From assembly GCF_900103275.1 (NCBI RefSeq), contig NZ_FNGP01000003.1, positions 434,001 to 498,000 on the forward strand: 64,000 bases of DNA, given 5' to 3'. Source of the stretch: Tessaracoccus oleiagri (GTDB lineage: Bacteria; Actinomycetota; Actinomycetes; Propionibacteriales; Propionibacteriaceae). Below the pieces are notes generated by a model. It did no database searches. It had not been told where the DNA came from and was given only the letters and a program-made list of their open reading frames with translations. Below are positions 25,980-34,757 of the stretch, piece after piece; position 1 is the stretch's first letter; the number at the start of each line of letters is the position of its first letter. Both the position numbers and the translations under genes were made by a program.

Positions 25980-28900
25980 TCGAGCCGCGGCTATTCGACG
26001 CCGAGCCAATCCTGAACGGGCTCACCGGGTTTCAACGCAACACCGTCGAGCACGTCATCGATCGGTTCTATGGCGACGATCCGAGCGACCGTTTCCTCGT
26101 CGCCGACGAGACGGGTCTGGGAAAGACGATCGTCGCCCGTGGGGTCATCGCCCGTGCCGTCGAGCGGCTGCAGCGCAACGACCACGTCGACCGGATCGAC
26201 GTCGTCTATGTCTGTTCCAATCTCGATCTCGCCCACCAGAACCTCCGCAAGCTGAATGTGACCGGGGGAGACCAGCTCGGCATCGCGAGCAGGCTCACTA
26301 TGCTCGCAAAGCACTCACGCGACTTCGTCCAGTCCGGTAGCGACGGGCTGGCGAAGTCTGTCAACCTCGTTTCGTTCACCCCCGGAACCTCCTTCAGCAG
26401 CAGTTGGCGCTCGGGCAAGGGTGAAGAACGGGCGATGCTCTACCTGATGCTCGAGAACAAGATGCGGCTGCGGGGATCGCGGGCGGACGAAGCTCTGCGC
26501 GTCCTGCAAGGGACGGTGTCGACCGCTGCACGCTTCCGTTCCCATTACGTGGAGGAGCTGCGCTGGCAACTGACCCACGGGAGGGATGGGATCTCCGAGA
26601 CGCCCGAAGATCCGGACCTGCCCGACTGCATCGATCCCCGGATCGCGAGGCCTTTCCTCGGGGCAGCAGCCGACGACGACCTGCTCGACGAGTTCGAAGA
26701 ACTGATGGGCGCTCTCCGACATGGCGGGTCTCCCTACGACGCATCGACCCTCGTCGGACGGATGCGCAATGTACTGGCGCGAGAGAGCGTTCGTATCCTC
26801 AAACCGGATCTGGTGATCCTGGACGAGTTTCAGCGTTTCCGAGATCTATTGACCGAGGAGACCGAGGCCGGCGAACTGGCACACCACCTGTTCAACTACA
26901 ACGAGGAGGGCAGCAGCCACCGAGCCAAGGTGCTGCTGCTTTCGGCCACGCCGTTCAGACCGTTCACCTACGCGGAGGAAGTGGCAAATGGTGACGAGCA
27001 CCATCGGGACTTCCTTCGGATCGTGCATTTCCTGACGGGCGAGGACAATTCGGCCACAGGTCGGATCGCGGCCTCGCTTCGCGATTACCGCCACGCACTG
27101 GTGACAGGCAACGCCTCGGAAGAGATCACTCGTGAGGTTCGCCAGCGTCTGCTCTCGGTGATGGAGCGAACGGAACGGCCGCGGATGCTGACCGACGCCA
27201 TGTCGCGCGAAGAGAGCTCGCCACTGCGTCCGCCACCTGCGGACGACCTGTTCGGCTATGTGGCGCTCAAGCGCCTGGCGCGAACGGTCCAGGCGCCCTT
27301 CTCCATGGAGTACTGGAAGTCCGCCCCCTATTTCGTCAACTTCTTGGACGGATACAAGCTCTCCGACCAAGTGCGAAACGCTCTCGTCGACCCAATGCAA
27401 GCCGAGACGGTCCGGTCGGCCCTCCTAAACACTCAACGGATCAACTTCCAGGCAATGGATGCGTACGAGCCCATCGACCTCGGCAATGCCCGCATGCGCG
27501 CACTGGCTGACGACACCATCTATCGGGGCTGGTGGAAACTGCTGTGGGTCCCGCCGTCCCTGCCATACCTCGAGCCCGGTGGACCCTACGCCGAGGACTT
27601 CGCCCGAGACATGACCAAGCGGTTGATTTTCTCATCTTGGATGGCCACTCCGGGCGCGGTGTCTTCGCTCCTCAGCTACGAGGCAGACCGGCTGGGGGCG
27701 GGGGACGCCTATGTGGGGACGACGGACGAGGAGCGGGACAGGGATCGACACAACCGTCGCAACCTGTTGGCCTATCGGATGGATCCAGATGGTGACCGTG
27801 AGCGCCCGTCGTCGATGTCCACGTTGGCGCTCTTCTGGCCCATGCCCGGGCTGGCCTCGCTGGGCGATCCGCGACGGGCCGACCTCCATCGCGGATCCGA
27901 GCCGCTGAGCGCCGACCGGTTGCGCGCCAGCATCGTCTACAAACTCGTCTCTGATCACAAGACCGATGTGCCAGACACGCCGGGGCCCAAGGCCTCGCAC
28001 TGGTTCGAGGCACTGCGACGCGCCGACTCCTCACCGGAGGGCGTGACCATCTCTCAGGTTCAGGAGGCGGCGAGCGGCTTCTCCGCTGAGGAGGAGTTGG
28101 ATGCGCAATTCGGCAGCGAACCGGTCCGACAGACGAGTGAGCGCAGGCTACGGCACTTCGAGTTGGCGCTGAAGGTTCGTCTCCATCCGCAGGACCGGGC
28201 GGTGACGGAGGAGGCGCTGTCCAGGATGGCGGACGTGGCTGCCCACAGCCCGGGCAATGCCGCTTATCGTGCACTGTCGAGGATCTCTGCGGATCAACCG
28301 AAGGTCAGCGAAGCGGGCCTCTGGTTGGCGGCCCTACGGCTGTCGTCAGCTTTCCGCACGCTCTTCTCGAGGCCCGAAACGTCGATCTTGATCGACCAAC
28401 TCGTTCCTGACCAAATCCCTTATTGGCGAAAGATCCTGCAGTACTGCGCCTGGGGCAACCTCCAAGCGGTGCTCGACGAGTTCGTGCACCACGTGCATGC
28501 CGCTCAGGGTGCGATGGCTCTCGACGATGCGGCGCTCAAGGAGATCGCGAGTATGGTCGCGAATGCGCTGGAGTTGCGTCCAGCCACGTATGAACTGTTC
28601 GATCCTGATGAACCGGCCGAGCAGAAGAGGATCCGAGCCCGGTTCGCCCTGCGGTTCGGCGGTCGTAAAGCGGCTGAGGAGACCAATCGTCAGCCACTGG
28701 TTCGGCAAGCCTTCAACAGCCCCTTCTGGCCGTTCGTGCTCGTCACCACGAGCGTCGGGCAGGAAGGCGTCGACTTCCACTGGTGGTGCCACGCAGTCAT
28801 GCACTGGAACACGCCACCCAACCCCATCGATTTCGAGCAGAGGGAAGGTCGCGTGGACCGCTTCGATGGCCACGCGGTCCGTCGCAACATCGCCAGCCGG

Positions 28901-29365
28901 CATGGTCGCGCGATCTTGTCGAGCGACGACCCGAATCCGTGGCAGGTCGCATACCGCCTGGCAGGGGACGAGCAGGAACGGCTGGGGGAGTTTGCGCCGC
29001 ATTGGGTCTATCCCGGGCGGGCGCGCATCGAGCGGCATGTGTCACCCTATCCGCTGAGCGTCGACTCGGTTCGGCTTCAATCGATCAAGCAGGACGTCGC
29101 GCTGTACAGACTGACGTTTGGGCAGCCGCGTCAGGAGGACATGCTGGAACTGCTGAAGATGCAGTACCTGACGGCGAGCCAGAAGGAGTTGGAGGCACTT
29201 CGGCTGGATCTCAGCGCGCCGCCCAGCGCAGGACGAGGCGGCAGCACTGTCAGCCGATCGGGTGAGGAACCGCTTCAAGTAGGACCGAAGGTAGAGATCG
29301 ACGGCGTGGATGTAGGTGTCTCGGTGAAGTTCGGGACTCATGACTGGTCGCCCGAAGATACTTAG
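25976..29365 (+). CDS. Large SF2 (SNF2-like) helicase of the putative defence operon
   Basis: 1129 residues from GTG 25976. Helicase motifs: I ADETGLGKT (43-51), II LDEFQ (Asp283-Glu284, DEFQ instead of DEAH), III SAT (323-325), V TSVGQEGVDFHWW and VI QREGRVDRFDG (Gln955-Arg962). A ~600-residue stretch between the two RecA-like halves is much longer than in typical SNF2 proteins and has no recognised domain. The enzyme should be an ATP-driven DNA translocase. The overlap with the PLD gene implies a fixed stoichiometry, as in DISARM-like helicase/nuclease systems, but the gene set is not DISARM (no methylase, no DUF1998). Confidence 0.85.
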   Translation: MIEPRLFDAEPILNGLTGFQRNTVEHVIDRFYGDDPSDRFLVADETGLGKTIVARGVIARAVERLQRNDHVDRIDVVYVCSNLDLAHQNLRKLNVTGGDQLGIASRLTMLAKHSRDFVQSGSDGLAKSVNLVSFTPGTSFSSSWRSGKGEERAMLYLMLENKMRLRGSRADEALRVLQGTVSTAARFRSHYVEELRWQLTHGRDGISETPEDPDLPDCIDPRIARPFLGAAADDDLLDEFEELMGALRHGGSPYDASTLVGRMRNVLARESVRILKPDLVILDEFQRFRDLLTEETEAGELAHHLFNYNEEGSSHRAKVLLLSATPFRPFTYAEEVANGDEHHRDFLRIVHFLTGEDNSATGRIAASLRDYRHALVTGNASEEITREVRQRLLSVMERTERPRMLTDAMSREESSPLRPPPADDLFGYVALKRLARTVQAPFSMEYWKSAPYFVNFLDGYKLSDQVRNALVDPMQAETVRSALLNTQRINFQAMDAYEPIDLGNARMRALADDTIYRGWWKLLWVPPSLPYLEPGGPYAEDFARDMTKRLIFSSWMATPGAVSSLLSYEADRLGAGDAYVGTTDEERDRDRHNRRNLLAYRMDPDGDRERPSSMSTLALFWPMPGLASLGDPRRADLHRGSEPLSADRLRASIVYKLVSDHKTDVPDTPGPKASHWFEALRRADSSPEGVTISQVQEAASGFSAEEELDAQFGSEPVRQTSERRLRHFELALKVRLHPQDRAVTEEALSRMADVAAHSPGNAAYRALSRISADQPKVSEAGLWLAALRLSSAFRTLFSRPETSILIDQLVPDQIPYWRKILQYCAWGNLQAVLDEFVHHVHAAQGAMALDDAALKEIASMVANALELRPATYELFDPDEPAEQKRIRARFALRFGGRKAAEETNRQPLVRQAFNSPFWPFVLVTTSVGQEGVDFHWWCHAVMHWNTPPNPIDFEQREGRVDRFDGHAVRRNIASRHGRAILSSDDPNPWQVAYRLAGDEQERLGEFAPHWVYPGRARIERHVSPYPLSVDSVRLQSIKQDVALYRLTFGQPRQEDMLELLKMQYLTASQKELEALRLDLSAPPSAGRGGSTVSRSGEEPLQVGPKVEIDGVDVGVSVKFGTHDWSPEDT

Positions 29366-29754
29366 GCGGACTCCCCCCGTGAGCGTTTGCCTCTATGTTC
29401 TCTCCGGCTTCTCCACGAGTCCCACTTGTCGTGCGATGCAGTGCAGATGCCGGCTGCGATGATCAGCCCGGTCCAAGAGTCGATACTCATGCCCCTACCG
29501 AAGAAGTTGAACTTGGGGCCCAGAAGCTCCGCCGGTAAACCATGCGACGCCAGGAGATGGTAGAGACCAGCGAGTGGTAAGGAGCCGGCAACGATGATGA
29601 AACCAACGATGAACAAGCAGCCACACCCGCACCCGGTGCAACTCGATACGTCGTCGATGAACCTCTCTCCGACTTTCCACATAGCGGCGCAAGCGGTTAT
29701 CAAACCCAAGAAGAGCACTGTTGAGCCTAGGACGCCCAGAATGAAGCTCACCAT
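29362..29754 (-). CDS. Small cysteine-rich membrane protein
   Basis: 130 residues with three likely membrane segments: ILGVLGSTVLFLGLITACAA at the N-terminus, LFIVGFIIVAGSLPLAGLYH in the middle and WTGLIIAAGICTA before a strongly basic tail (SRREHRGKRSRG). A CTGCGCGC cluster lies between the first two. It is convergent with the helicase and overlaps its stop by four bases. No ribosome binding site is obvious at ATG 29754. I do not recognise a family. Its place at the end of the defence-like operon may be chance. Confidence 0.5.
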   Translation of the reverse strand: MVSFILGVLGSTVLFLGLITACAAMWKVGERFIDDVSSCTGCGCGCLFIVGFIIVAGSLPLAGLYHLLASHGLPAELLGPKFNFFGRGMSIDSWTGLIIAAGICTASHDKWDSWRSRREHRGKRSRGESA

Positions 29755-29958
29755 TTGAGTCTAAGCGATCGCGACATGCTCGGGGACAACTGCGGGCGAT
29801 GCGGCTGCCCATTGCGCCCGAAGTGCCATGAAACACACACGATCGCCGGCGATTCTGGGGCGCGACGCCACGAATCTTTCGTACGTTGCCCTTGCCGGAT
29901 TACGAGATCAGTGGCCTGTGTCGACGACGACCGAAAGTGAGGCCGTTGGGACGGCTTG

Positions 29959-31231
29959 TGTTCCAGTGGTCATCGCAACGAGGGGTGTTCCTGCGAGGTT
30001 AGCATTCTTCGGAAGAGCTCGTCTGGAGTCTGGTCATCGAGGGTGATGCGGGGCCGAGTATTGAGTTCGGACTCGATGCGGGCGAGGTCCTTGGGGCTGT
30101 GGATCGTGAGGTCGGTGGACTTCGGGAAGTACTGACGCAGGAGACCGTTGGTGTTCTCGTTGCTGCCGCGCTGCCATGGGCTAGCCGCGTCGCGGAAGTA
30201 GATCCGCAGGCCGGTTTCGGCGGTCACCTCGAAGTGTCTGGCCATCTCGGTGCCTTGGTCCCAAGTCAGGCTACGGCGCAACAGTTTCGGGAGGTCGCGG
30301 AAGGTTCGAACGAGGGCGGCGTGCATCTCATGCGAGTTCAGGGCCGGCAGGTGCAGGATCTTGACGTAGCGGGTTTGCCGCTCGATGAGGGTGCCGATCG
30401 CGGAGCGGTGATGAGGCCCGACGATGAGGTCCCCTTCCCAGTGGCCGGCCTGGGTGCGGTCGGCGGGGGCGAAGTCTCGCTGGTGGATGGAGAGCATGGG
30501 TTGGGCGAAGCGTCGGCCGGCGCGGATCTCGCGCGTGTGAGCGCGGCGGTGGTCACGTCCGGTGCGCCGGGGCAAGGCTGCGGGTTTCCGCAGGATGCCG
30601 GTGCCGGGGCGGTAGATCGCCTGGTGGGTCGTCTCGATGGCCACGCGTTTGGCGGGCTCGTCGGGATGGAGTCGACGCAGGGCACGGGCGATCTGCTGGG
30701 GGCTCCATCGTTTCCGCAGCCGATCGAGCACGAAGCTGCGCAGGTCGGAGTCGGCCACGAGCTTGAAGGGCCGGGTCGTTGGCGACGGGCCGCGGCCGCG
30801 GCGTGCGCGTGGGATGGCCGGTACTGCCCGGTGGGGTGGCGGTTGCGGCGCAACTCGCGACTGATCGTCGATGGTGCTCGGCCGAGGACTCGGGCGATCG
30901 CGGTCGTCCCAAGACCGCGGCTGGCGAGGTCGGCGATCGGCACCCGCTCATCCTCGGACAGGAAGCGGGCGGAGATCACTCGAACGGCAAGGGGCTCCAA
31001 TGGTGGCACGACCTTGACCGTGCCATCCTTGCGGCGAACTGTGGTTCCGTTCTTCCAGATGTTGCCGGTGGACCGCGCGATCCCGAGCTCGAGGCAGGCA
31101 CCACGCAGTGATCGGCCCCGGGCCAAGAGCTCCAGGAACTGGCGCCGCTTCTCCGACATCGGCCGACGGCCGGGCCCCTTCTTGATCCGACGAGATGGCA
31201 TATCAGGACTCCTATCGTCTCCCTGCTGGGT
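29959..31231 (-). mobile_element. IS30-family element, damaged and probably truncated
   Basis: It contains a frameshifted IS30 transposase reading leftwards. The left boundary is taken from the TGTTCCAGTGGTCATCGCAA sequence, which looks like an IS30-type end. No matching inverted copy is visible at the right side, where the IS256 element begins about 30 bases after the transposase start. The right end therefore seems to have been lost. Confidence 0.6.
29970..31201 (-). pseudogene. IS30-family transposase, frameshifted
   Basis: The N-terminal part (start at 31201) has the helix-turn-helix segments of IS30 transposases (LGTTAIARVLGRAPSTISRE, RRNRHPTGQYRPSHAHAAA). The frame is lost near 30765-30775. 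Moving back one base at CCT-TC restores the continuation FKLVADSDLR, followed by the DDE core: GHWEGDLIVGP, TWDQGTEMARH, and SPWQRGSNENTNGLLRQYFP. The combined product, ~410 codons, has the normal family length. IS30 members normally use a single frame, so I read this as a one-base deletion. A programmed shift is possible but the site is not a typical slippery heptamer. Confidence 0.8.
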
Positions 31232-32169
31232 GGGTGAGTCCCCTAGCGTGGTGGCATCCCGGGTGGCTGGTCGGCGTGTCGTGAGATGGGCGATGGGCCA
31301 TCGGGGATGCTCTTCGAGAAACGACCAAGTAACTCTTGTGAGGATTCACCACGATGACCCATCAGCACCAGTCTGCCCTACGTGGGCTGATCACAGAACT
31401 CCTTGACGGGAACGAGGACCTGCCCCGCGGCGAGGCGATGCGCCGCCTGCTCGAGGCCTCGCTCCAGGAACTGATCGAGGCGGAAGTGACCGCGAAGATC
31501 GGCGCCGGCTGCTATGAACGCACCGAGCAGCGCACCACCCGGCGTAATGGTTCCCGGCCGAAGCAGCTCGCCACCGGGGCTGGGACGCTGGAGCTGGCGA
31601 TCCCGAAACTGCGCGAGGGCGCGTTCTTCCCCTCACTGTTGGAGCCGCGCCGCCGGGTCGACCAGGCGTTGTGGTCGGTGATCGCCCAGGCCCGGATCGG
31701 GGGCGTGTCCACCCGTCGGGTCGACGCGCTGGTCAAAGCCCTCGGCAACGAGGCCGGGATCTCCCGCTCCACCGTGTCCAGGATCTGCGGCGAGATCGAC
31801 GAGTACGTCGGCGTGTTCCTGGAGCGGCGGCTCGACGACGCCGGCATCTGGTACCCCTACCTGTGGCTCGATGCGACCTACCTCGACGTCCGCACCGGCG
31901 GCCGGGTGGTGTCCCAGGCCGTGGTCGTCGCGACCGGCTGCGGCGTCAACGGGCACCGAGAGGTCCTCGGGATGGCGATCGGCGACGCGGAGACCACCGA
32001 CTTCTGGACCGGGTTCCTGCGCTCGCTACGTGAACGCGGTCTGAAGGTCGCCACCGCCGAGGATCCGCTCGGGGTCGCGGTCGTGGTCTCCGACGCCCAC
32101 GAAGGCCTCAAGCACGCGATCAAGGCGATCCTGCCCGGCGCCGCCTGGCAGCGCTCACTCGTCAAGATA

Positions 32170-32345
32170 GGGGGTGGTGGGAGTGTCCCGCCGGTTCATC
32201 CTCACCGTCGGGAGAGGACCTTGGCAGCGTGACCGTGAAGGTCCAGCGGCAGACCTGTCCCTCCCGGCGGTGGCGGATCTCGACTGGCTAGTGGGAGTCG
32301 TGCCCTGGGATGCCGGGAGCACCTTAGTGAGCGTCCAGGGGGATC
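32170..32345 (+). ncRNA. Candidate IS110 bridge RNA
   Basis: The leader between the left end and the transposase has two internal loops. Loop 1: outer stem GGGAG-A-GGAC (32210-32219) with GTCC-CTCCC (32257-32265), left guide TGGCAGCG (32222-32229, identical to the target flank 32146-32153), inner hairpin GACC/GGTC (32231-32243), right guide GCAG (32249-32252, complementary to CTGC at the right junction). Loop 2: stem CTGG/CCAG (32284-32287, 32335-32338), left guide AGTGGGAGTC (32290-32299, identical to the element's right end 33701-33710), hairpin GTGC/GCAC, right guide AGTGAG (32326-32331, complementary to the left end CTCACT at 32154-32159). Order and polarity follow the IS621-type bridge RNA. 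The outer limits are approximate. Confidence 0.8.
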
Positions 32346-32386
32346 GGCCATGAGGTTGGACTGTTCCTTTGGAAGGAGAACCGTTC

Positions 32387-33607
32387 ATGCAAGATGACAT
32401 CACACCGGTGTGGCCGGTGTTCGCCGGCATCGACTGGGGCAGTGAGAACCACCAGCTCTGCGTTGTTGCCGCCGACGGCACGCAAGTGCTCCAAACACGG
32501 GTCAGTCACGACGTTGCGGGGTTGCGGCAGCTGGATCAGCACCTCACCCGATTCGGGACTCGGCTTCCGGTCGCGATCGAACGCGCCGAGGGCCTCCTGG
32601 TCGAGCACCTCCAAGCGGCCGGACACGCGGTGTTTCCGGTCTCGCCGCGCATTGCAGCGCGGGCACGGGAACGCTACAAGGTCGCCTCCGTGAAGGACGA
32701 CCGGTTCGACGCGTTCGTGCTCGCCGACACTCTCCGATTCGAGCACCAGCACTGGCGCGCGCTCGCGGTGCCATCACCCTTGCTTGCGGAGATCAAGGCA
32801 CTCACCCGCGACCGAGATCGGCTCTCGGAAACCCAGCAGACCATCGAAAGCCAGTTGAGGATGATCCTCGAGGCCTATCACCCTGCTCCTGCGCGGTTGT
32901 TCTCGTCCGTGGATCGTCAGATCACACTGTCCTTTGTCACCGACTACCCAACCCCGGCGAACGCGTCGAGCGTGAAGGCCACCCGAATGGCCGGGTTCCT
33001 CACCCGCCATCACTACACGGGTCGCGTCCCGGCGCAGACGCTCGCGGACCGGTTGCGGCAGAACTTGCTTTCCGGCGCGCCGGGCACGGTCGCTGGCAAG
33101 AGCTTCTCCGCCTTGGCGTTCACCCAGGTACTGCAGCTGCTGAACACGCAACTCGCGGAGTTCGACGATGCGATCGCGGCCGCCACAGCAGAGCACCCGG
33201 ACGCGAAGATTTTCGCCAGTCTCCCCGGCGTTGGACCCGTCCTCACCGCGGTGTTGCTGGCCGAGATCGGGGAGGACCGCGCGCGCTTCCCCGAGCCTGC
33301 GGTACTCCTCGCCGAGGCCGGTCTTGCACCAGTCACGCGCGCGTCGGGCCGGTCACGCTCCGTCCGCTTCCGCTACGCCGCGAACCGTCGACTGCGGGAG
33401 GCGACCATGTGGTGGGCGTTCAACTCCATCAAGCTCTCGCCCTGGGCCGCAGCCGCGTTCCGCGAAGCTCGTGACCAACGCGGTCAGCGCTACCACCGAG
33501 CACTGCGAGGCCTGGCCGCACGATGGACCCGCGTGCTCTGGCGATGCTGGACCAACCATGAACCCTACGACCCCACCCGCCACGGGACCGCCCCTGCAGC
33601 TGCCTAA
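32387..33607 (+). CDS. IS110-family DEDD transposase (recombinase)
   Basis: 406 residues from ATG 32387 with a strong ribosome binding site (GGAAGGAG at 32371-32378). The RuvC-like N-terminal domain has Asp16 (GIDWG), Glu65 (AIERAEG) and an Asp cluster at 104-114 ([11 protein letters not shown]). The C-terminal Transposase_20 domain has [18 protein letters not shown] near residue 280 and [13 protein letters not shown], where Ser320 is the likely nucleophile. No disabling change is visible. With the leader RNA it should excise a circle and insert it at an RNA-matched target bearing a CT core. Confidence 0.93.
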   Translation: MQDDITPVWPVFAGIDWGSENHQLCVVAADGTQVLQTRVSHDVAGLRQLDQHLTRFGTRLPVAIERAEGLLVEHLQAAGHAVFPVSPRIAARARERYKVASVKDDRFDAFVLADTLRFEHQHWRALAVPSPLLAEIKALTRDRDRLSETQQTIESQLRMILEAYHPAPARLFSSVDRQITLSFVTDYPTPANASSVKATRMAGFLTRHHYTGRVPAQTLADRLRQNLLSGAPGTVAGKSFSALAFTQVLQLLNTQLAEFDDAIAAATAEHPDAKIFASLPGVGPVLTAVLLAEIGEDRARFPEPAVLLAEAGLAPVTRASGRSRSVRFRYAANRRLREATMWWAFNSIKLSPWAAAAFREARDQRGQRYHRALRGLAARWTRVLWRCWTNHEPYDPTRHGTAPAAA

Positions 33608-34225
33608 GCCCGGCATCCACCCTCCGCCCGCCGAGGTCCCTCGGACCGCGGCCGTTCGACCGCGCCGTCCAGCCGGCCGCGCAAACACGAAGGGGTTGAC
33701 AGTGGGAGTCTGCAGAACCCATTACGCCGCCAACCTGATGGCCGTCACCCCGAAGAGTCTCTGGCCGGCGGTCAAGGCGATGCTGCACTCCGTCTACGAC
33801 CAACCCGACCAAGCATCCGTGGAGGCCCAGTTCGACCGGCTGCTGGACTACACCAGCGAGAAGCTCCCCGAAGTCGCCGAACACCTCGAGCACGCCCGAG
33901 CCGACGTGCTCGCGTTCGCGACGTTCCCCAAAGACGTCTGGACCCAGATCTGGTCCAACAACCCCGCCGAACGCCTCAACCGCGAGATCCGGCGCCGCAC
34001 CGACGCCGTCGGGATCTTCCCGAACCGGGAAGCCATCATCCGGCTCGTCGGCGCCGTCCTGGCCGAACAGACCGACGAATGGGCAGAAGGACGCCGCTAC
34101 CTCGGCCTCGACATCCTCGCCCGCTGCCGACTGACCACCATCACCAACACCCAGGAGGTCACCGAACCCCTCGCCCTCACCGCCTAGACGAAGGAACCGC
34201 TACACCACTCCCCGGGACTTGACCC

Positions 34226-34754
34226 TCGTCGGCGCCGTCACCCGGCCGATGACGCTCGACGAACTCGTCGAGGACGCCATTCGCGACGCCGGCAATGACC
34301 CGTTCGGGGCCCGAACCTCGGTTTGAACGGAGCGAGAGCCTGACCGCTGAACTCGATTTCGCCGCGCACCAGGCCAAGGCGTGGGTGGACGCCGGGGGCG
34401 TCGCGCCGGAAATGATCGCGGTGCTGATCCGCGACCGGGCGGACCGAGACCGGGTGGGGGTTGGGCTCGGAGCGGGGCGTCGAGGTCCGCGCGCTGGAGA
34501 CGGGCACCGTGAGAAGTGGAACCCCGGTGGTGCTTACTATGCACCGGGCCAAGGGGACCGAGTTCACCAAGGCTCTGCTGTTCGGGCTGTCCCAGGACTC
34601 GATCCCGATGGGCCTGGACGCGTACGACTACGACGAGGAGGAGCGCTCGGAGGCGACGCTTCGTGAGCGGTCGCTGCTGTATGTGGCGGCCTCCCGGGCG
34701 CGCGACGAGCTCGTCGCGACCTACAGCGGGCAGCGGAGTCCACTGCTCGCGTGA
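34226..34754 (+). pseudogene. Relic of a UvrD-type (SF1) helicase gene
   Basis: Only C-terminal pieces remain. One frame gives LTAELDFAAHQAKAWVDAGG and PEMIAVLIRDRADRDRV; a shift near 34455 leads to a second frame with VVLTMHRAKGTEFTKALLF and LLYVAASRARDELVATYSG, ending at 34754. These are motifs V and VI of UvrD/PcrA/Rep-like helicases (TxHxAKGxEF and YVAxSRARxxL). A stop at 34324-34326 breaks the upstream part. The N-terminal ATPase domain is absent, presumably deleted when the insertion sequences accumulated. Confidence 0.75.
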
Positions 34755-34757
34755 TGG

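Larger units (their letters stand above)
32154..33711 (+). mobile_element. IS110-family element inserted in the IS256 transposase gene
   Basis: The left junction is TGGCAGCG-CT-CACTCG and the right junction AGTGGGAGT-CT-GCAGAACC. Removing the element with one CT restores the IS256 reading frame exactly. A CT core without a longer duplication or inverted repeats is the hallmark of IS110 recombination. It carries a 406-residue DEDD transposase, a ~230-base leader able to encode a bridge RNA, and a ~100-base right end. It appears complete. Confidence 0.93.
31354..34187 (+). pseudogene. IS256-family transposase, split by insertion
   Basis: Coding parts are 31354-32155 and 33712-34187. Joined through a single CT they give an uninterrupted ~425-residue transposase that reads [12 protein letters not shown] across the junction. 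DDE residues are in LWLDATYLDVR, VVSDAHEGLK and [14 protein letters not shown], and the N-terminal RNGSRPKQLATGAGTLEL is typical of the family. Apart from the insertion no lesion is seen. As it stands, the first part runs into IS110 sequence and stops at 32232. Confidence 0.9.
31232..34225 (+). mobile_element. IS256-family element interrupted by an IS110 element
   Basis: The transposase gene is split at codons WQR|C by the IS110 insertion. Imperfect terminal repeats can be aligned with one gap: GGGTGAGTCCC-N5-GTGGTG at 31232-31253 and the reverse complement of 34201-34225 (GGGTCAAGTCCC-N5-GTGGTG). No target duplication is visible outside these ends, so at least one flank has been rearranged since insertion. 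Confidence 0.7.

Noticed and set aside
22916-29365. Assignment of the helicase/PLD operon to DISARM
   Set aside because: DISARM needs a methylase and a DUF1998 protein next to the helicase and PLD protein. Neither is present, and DUF6361 is not part of it.
30758-30776. Programmed -1 frameshift in the IS30 transposase
   Set aside because: No standard slippery heptamer or strong downstream structure is evident, and IS30 transposases normally use one frame. A one-base deletion is simpler. It is kept only as an alternative.
31224-34233. Target-site duplication around the IS256 element
   Set aside because: The eight bases outside the proposed ends (TGCTGGGT and TCGTCGGC) do not match, so no duplication can be claimed.
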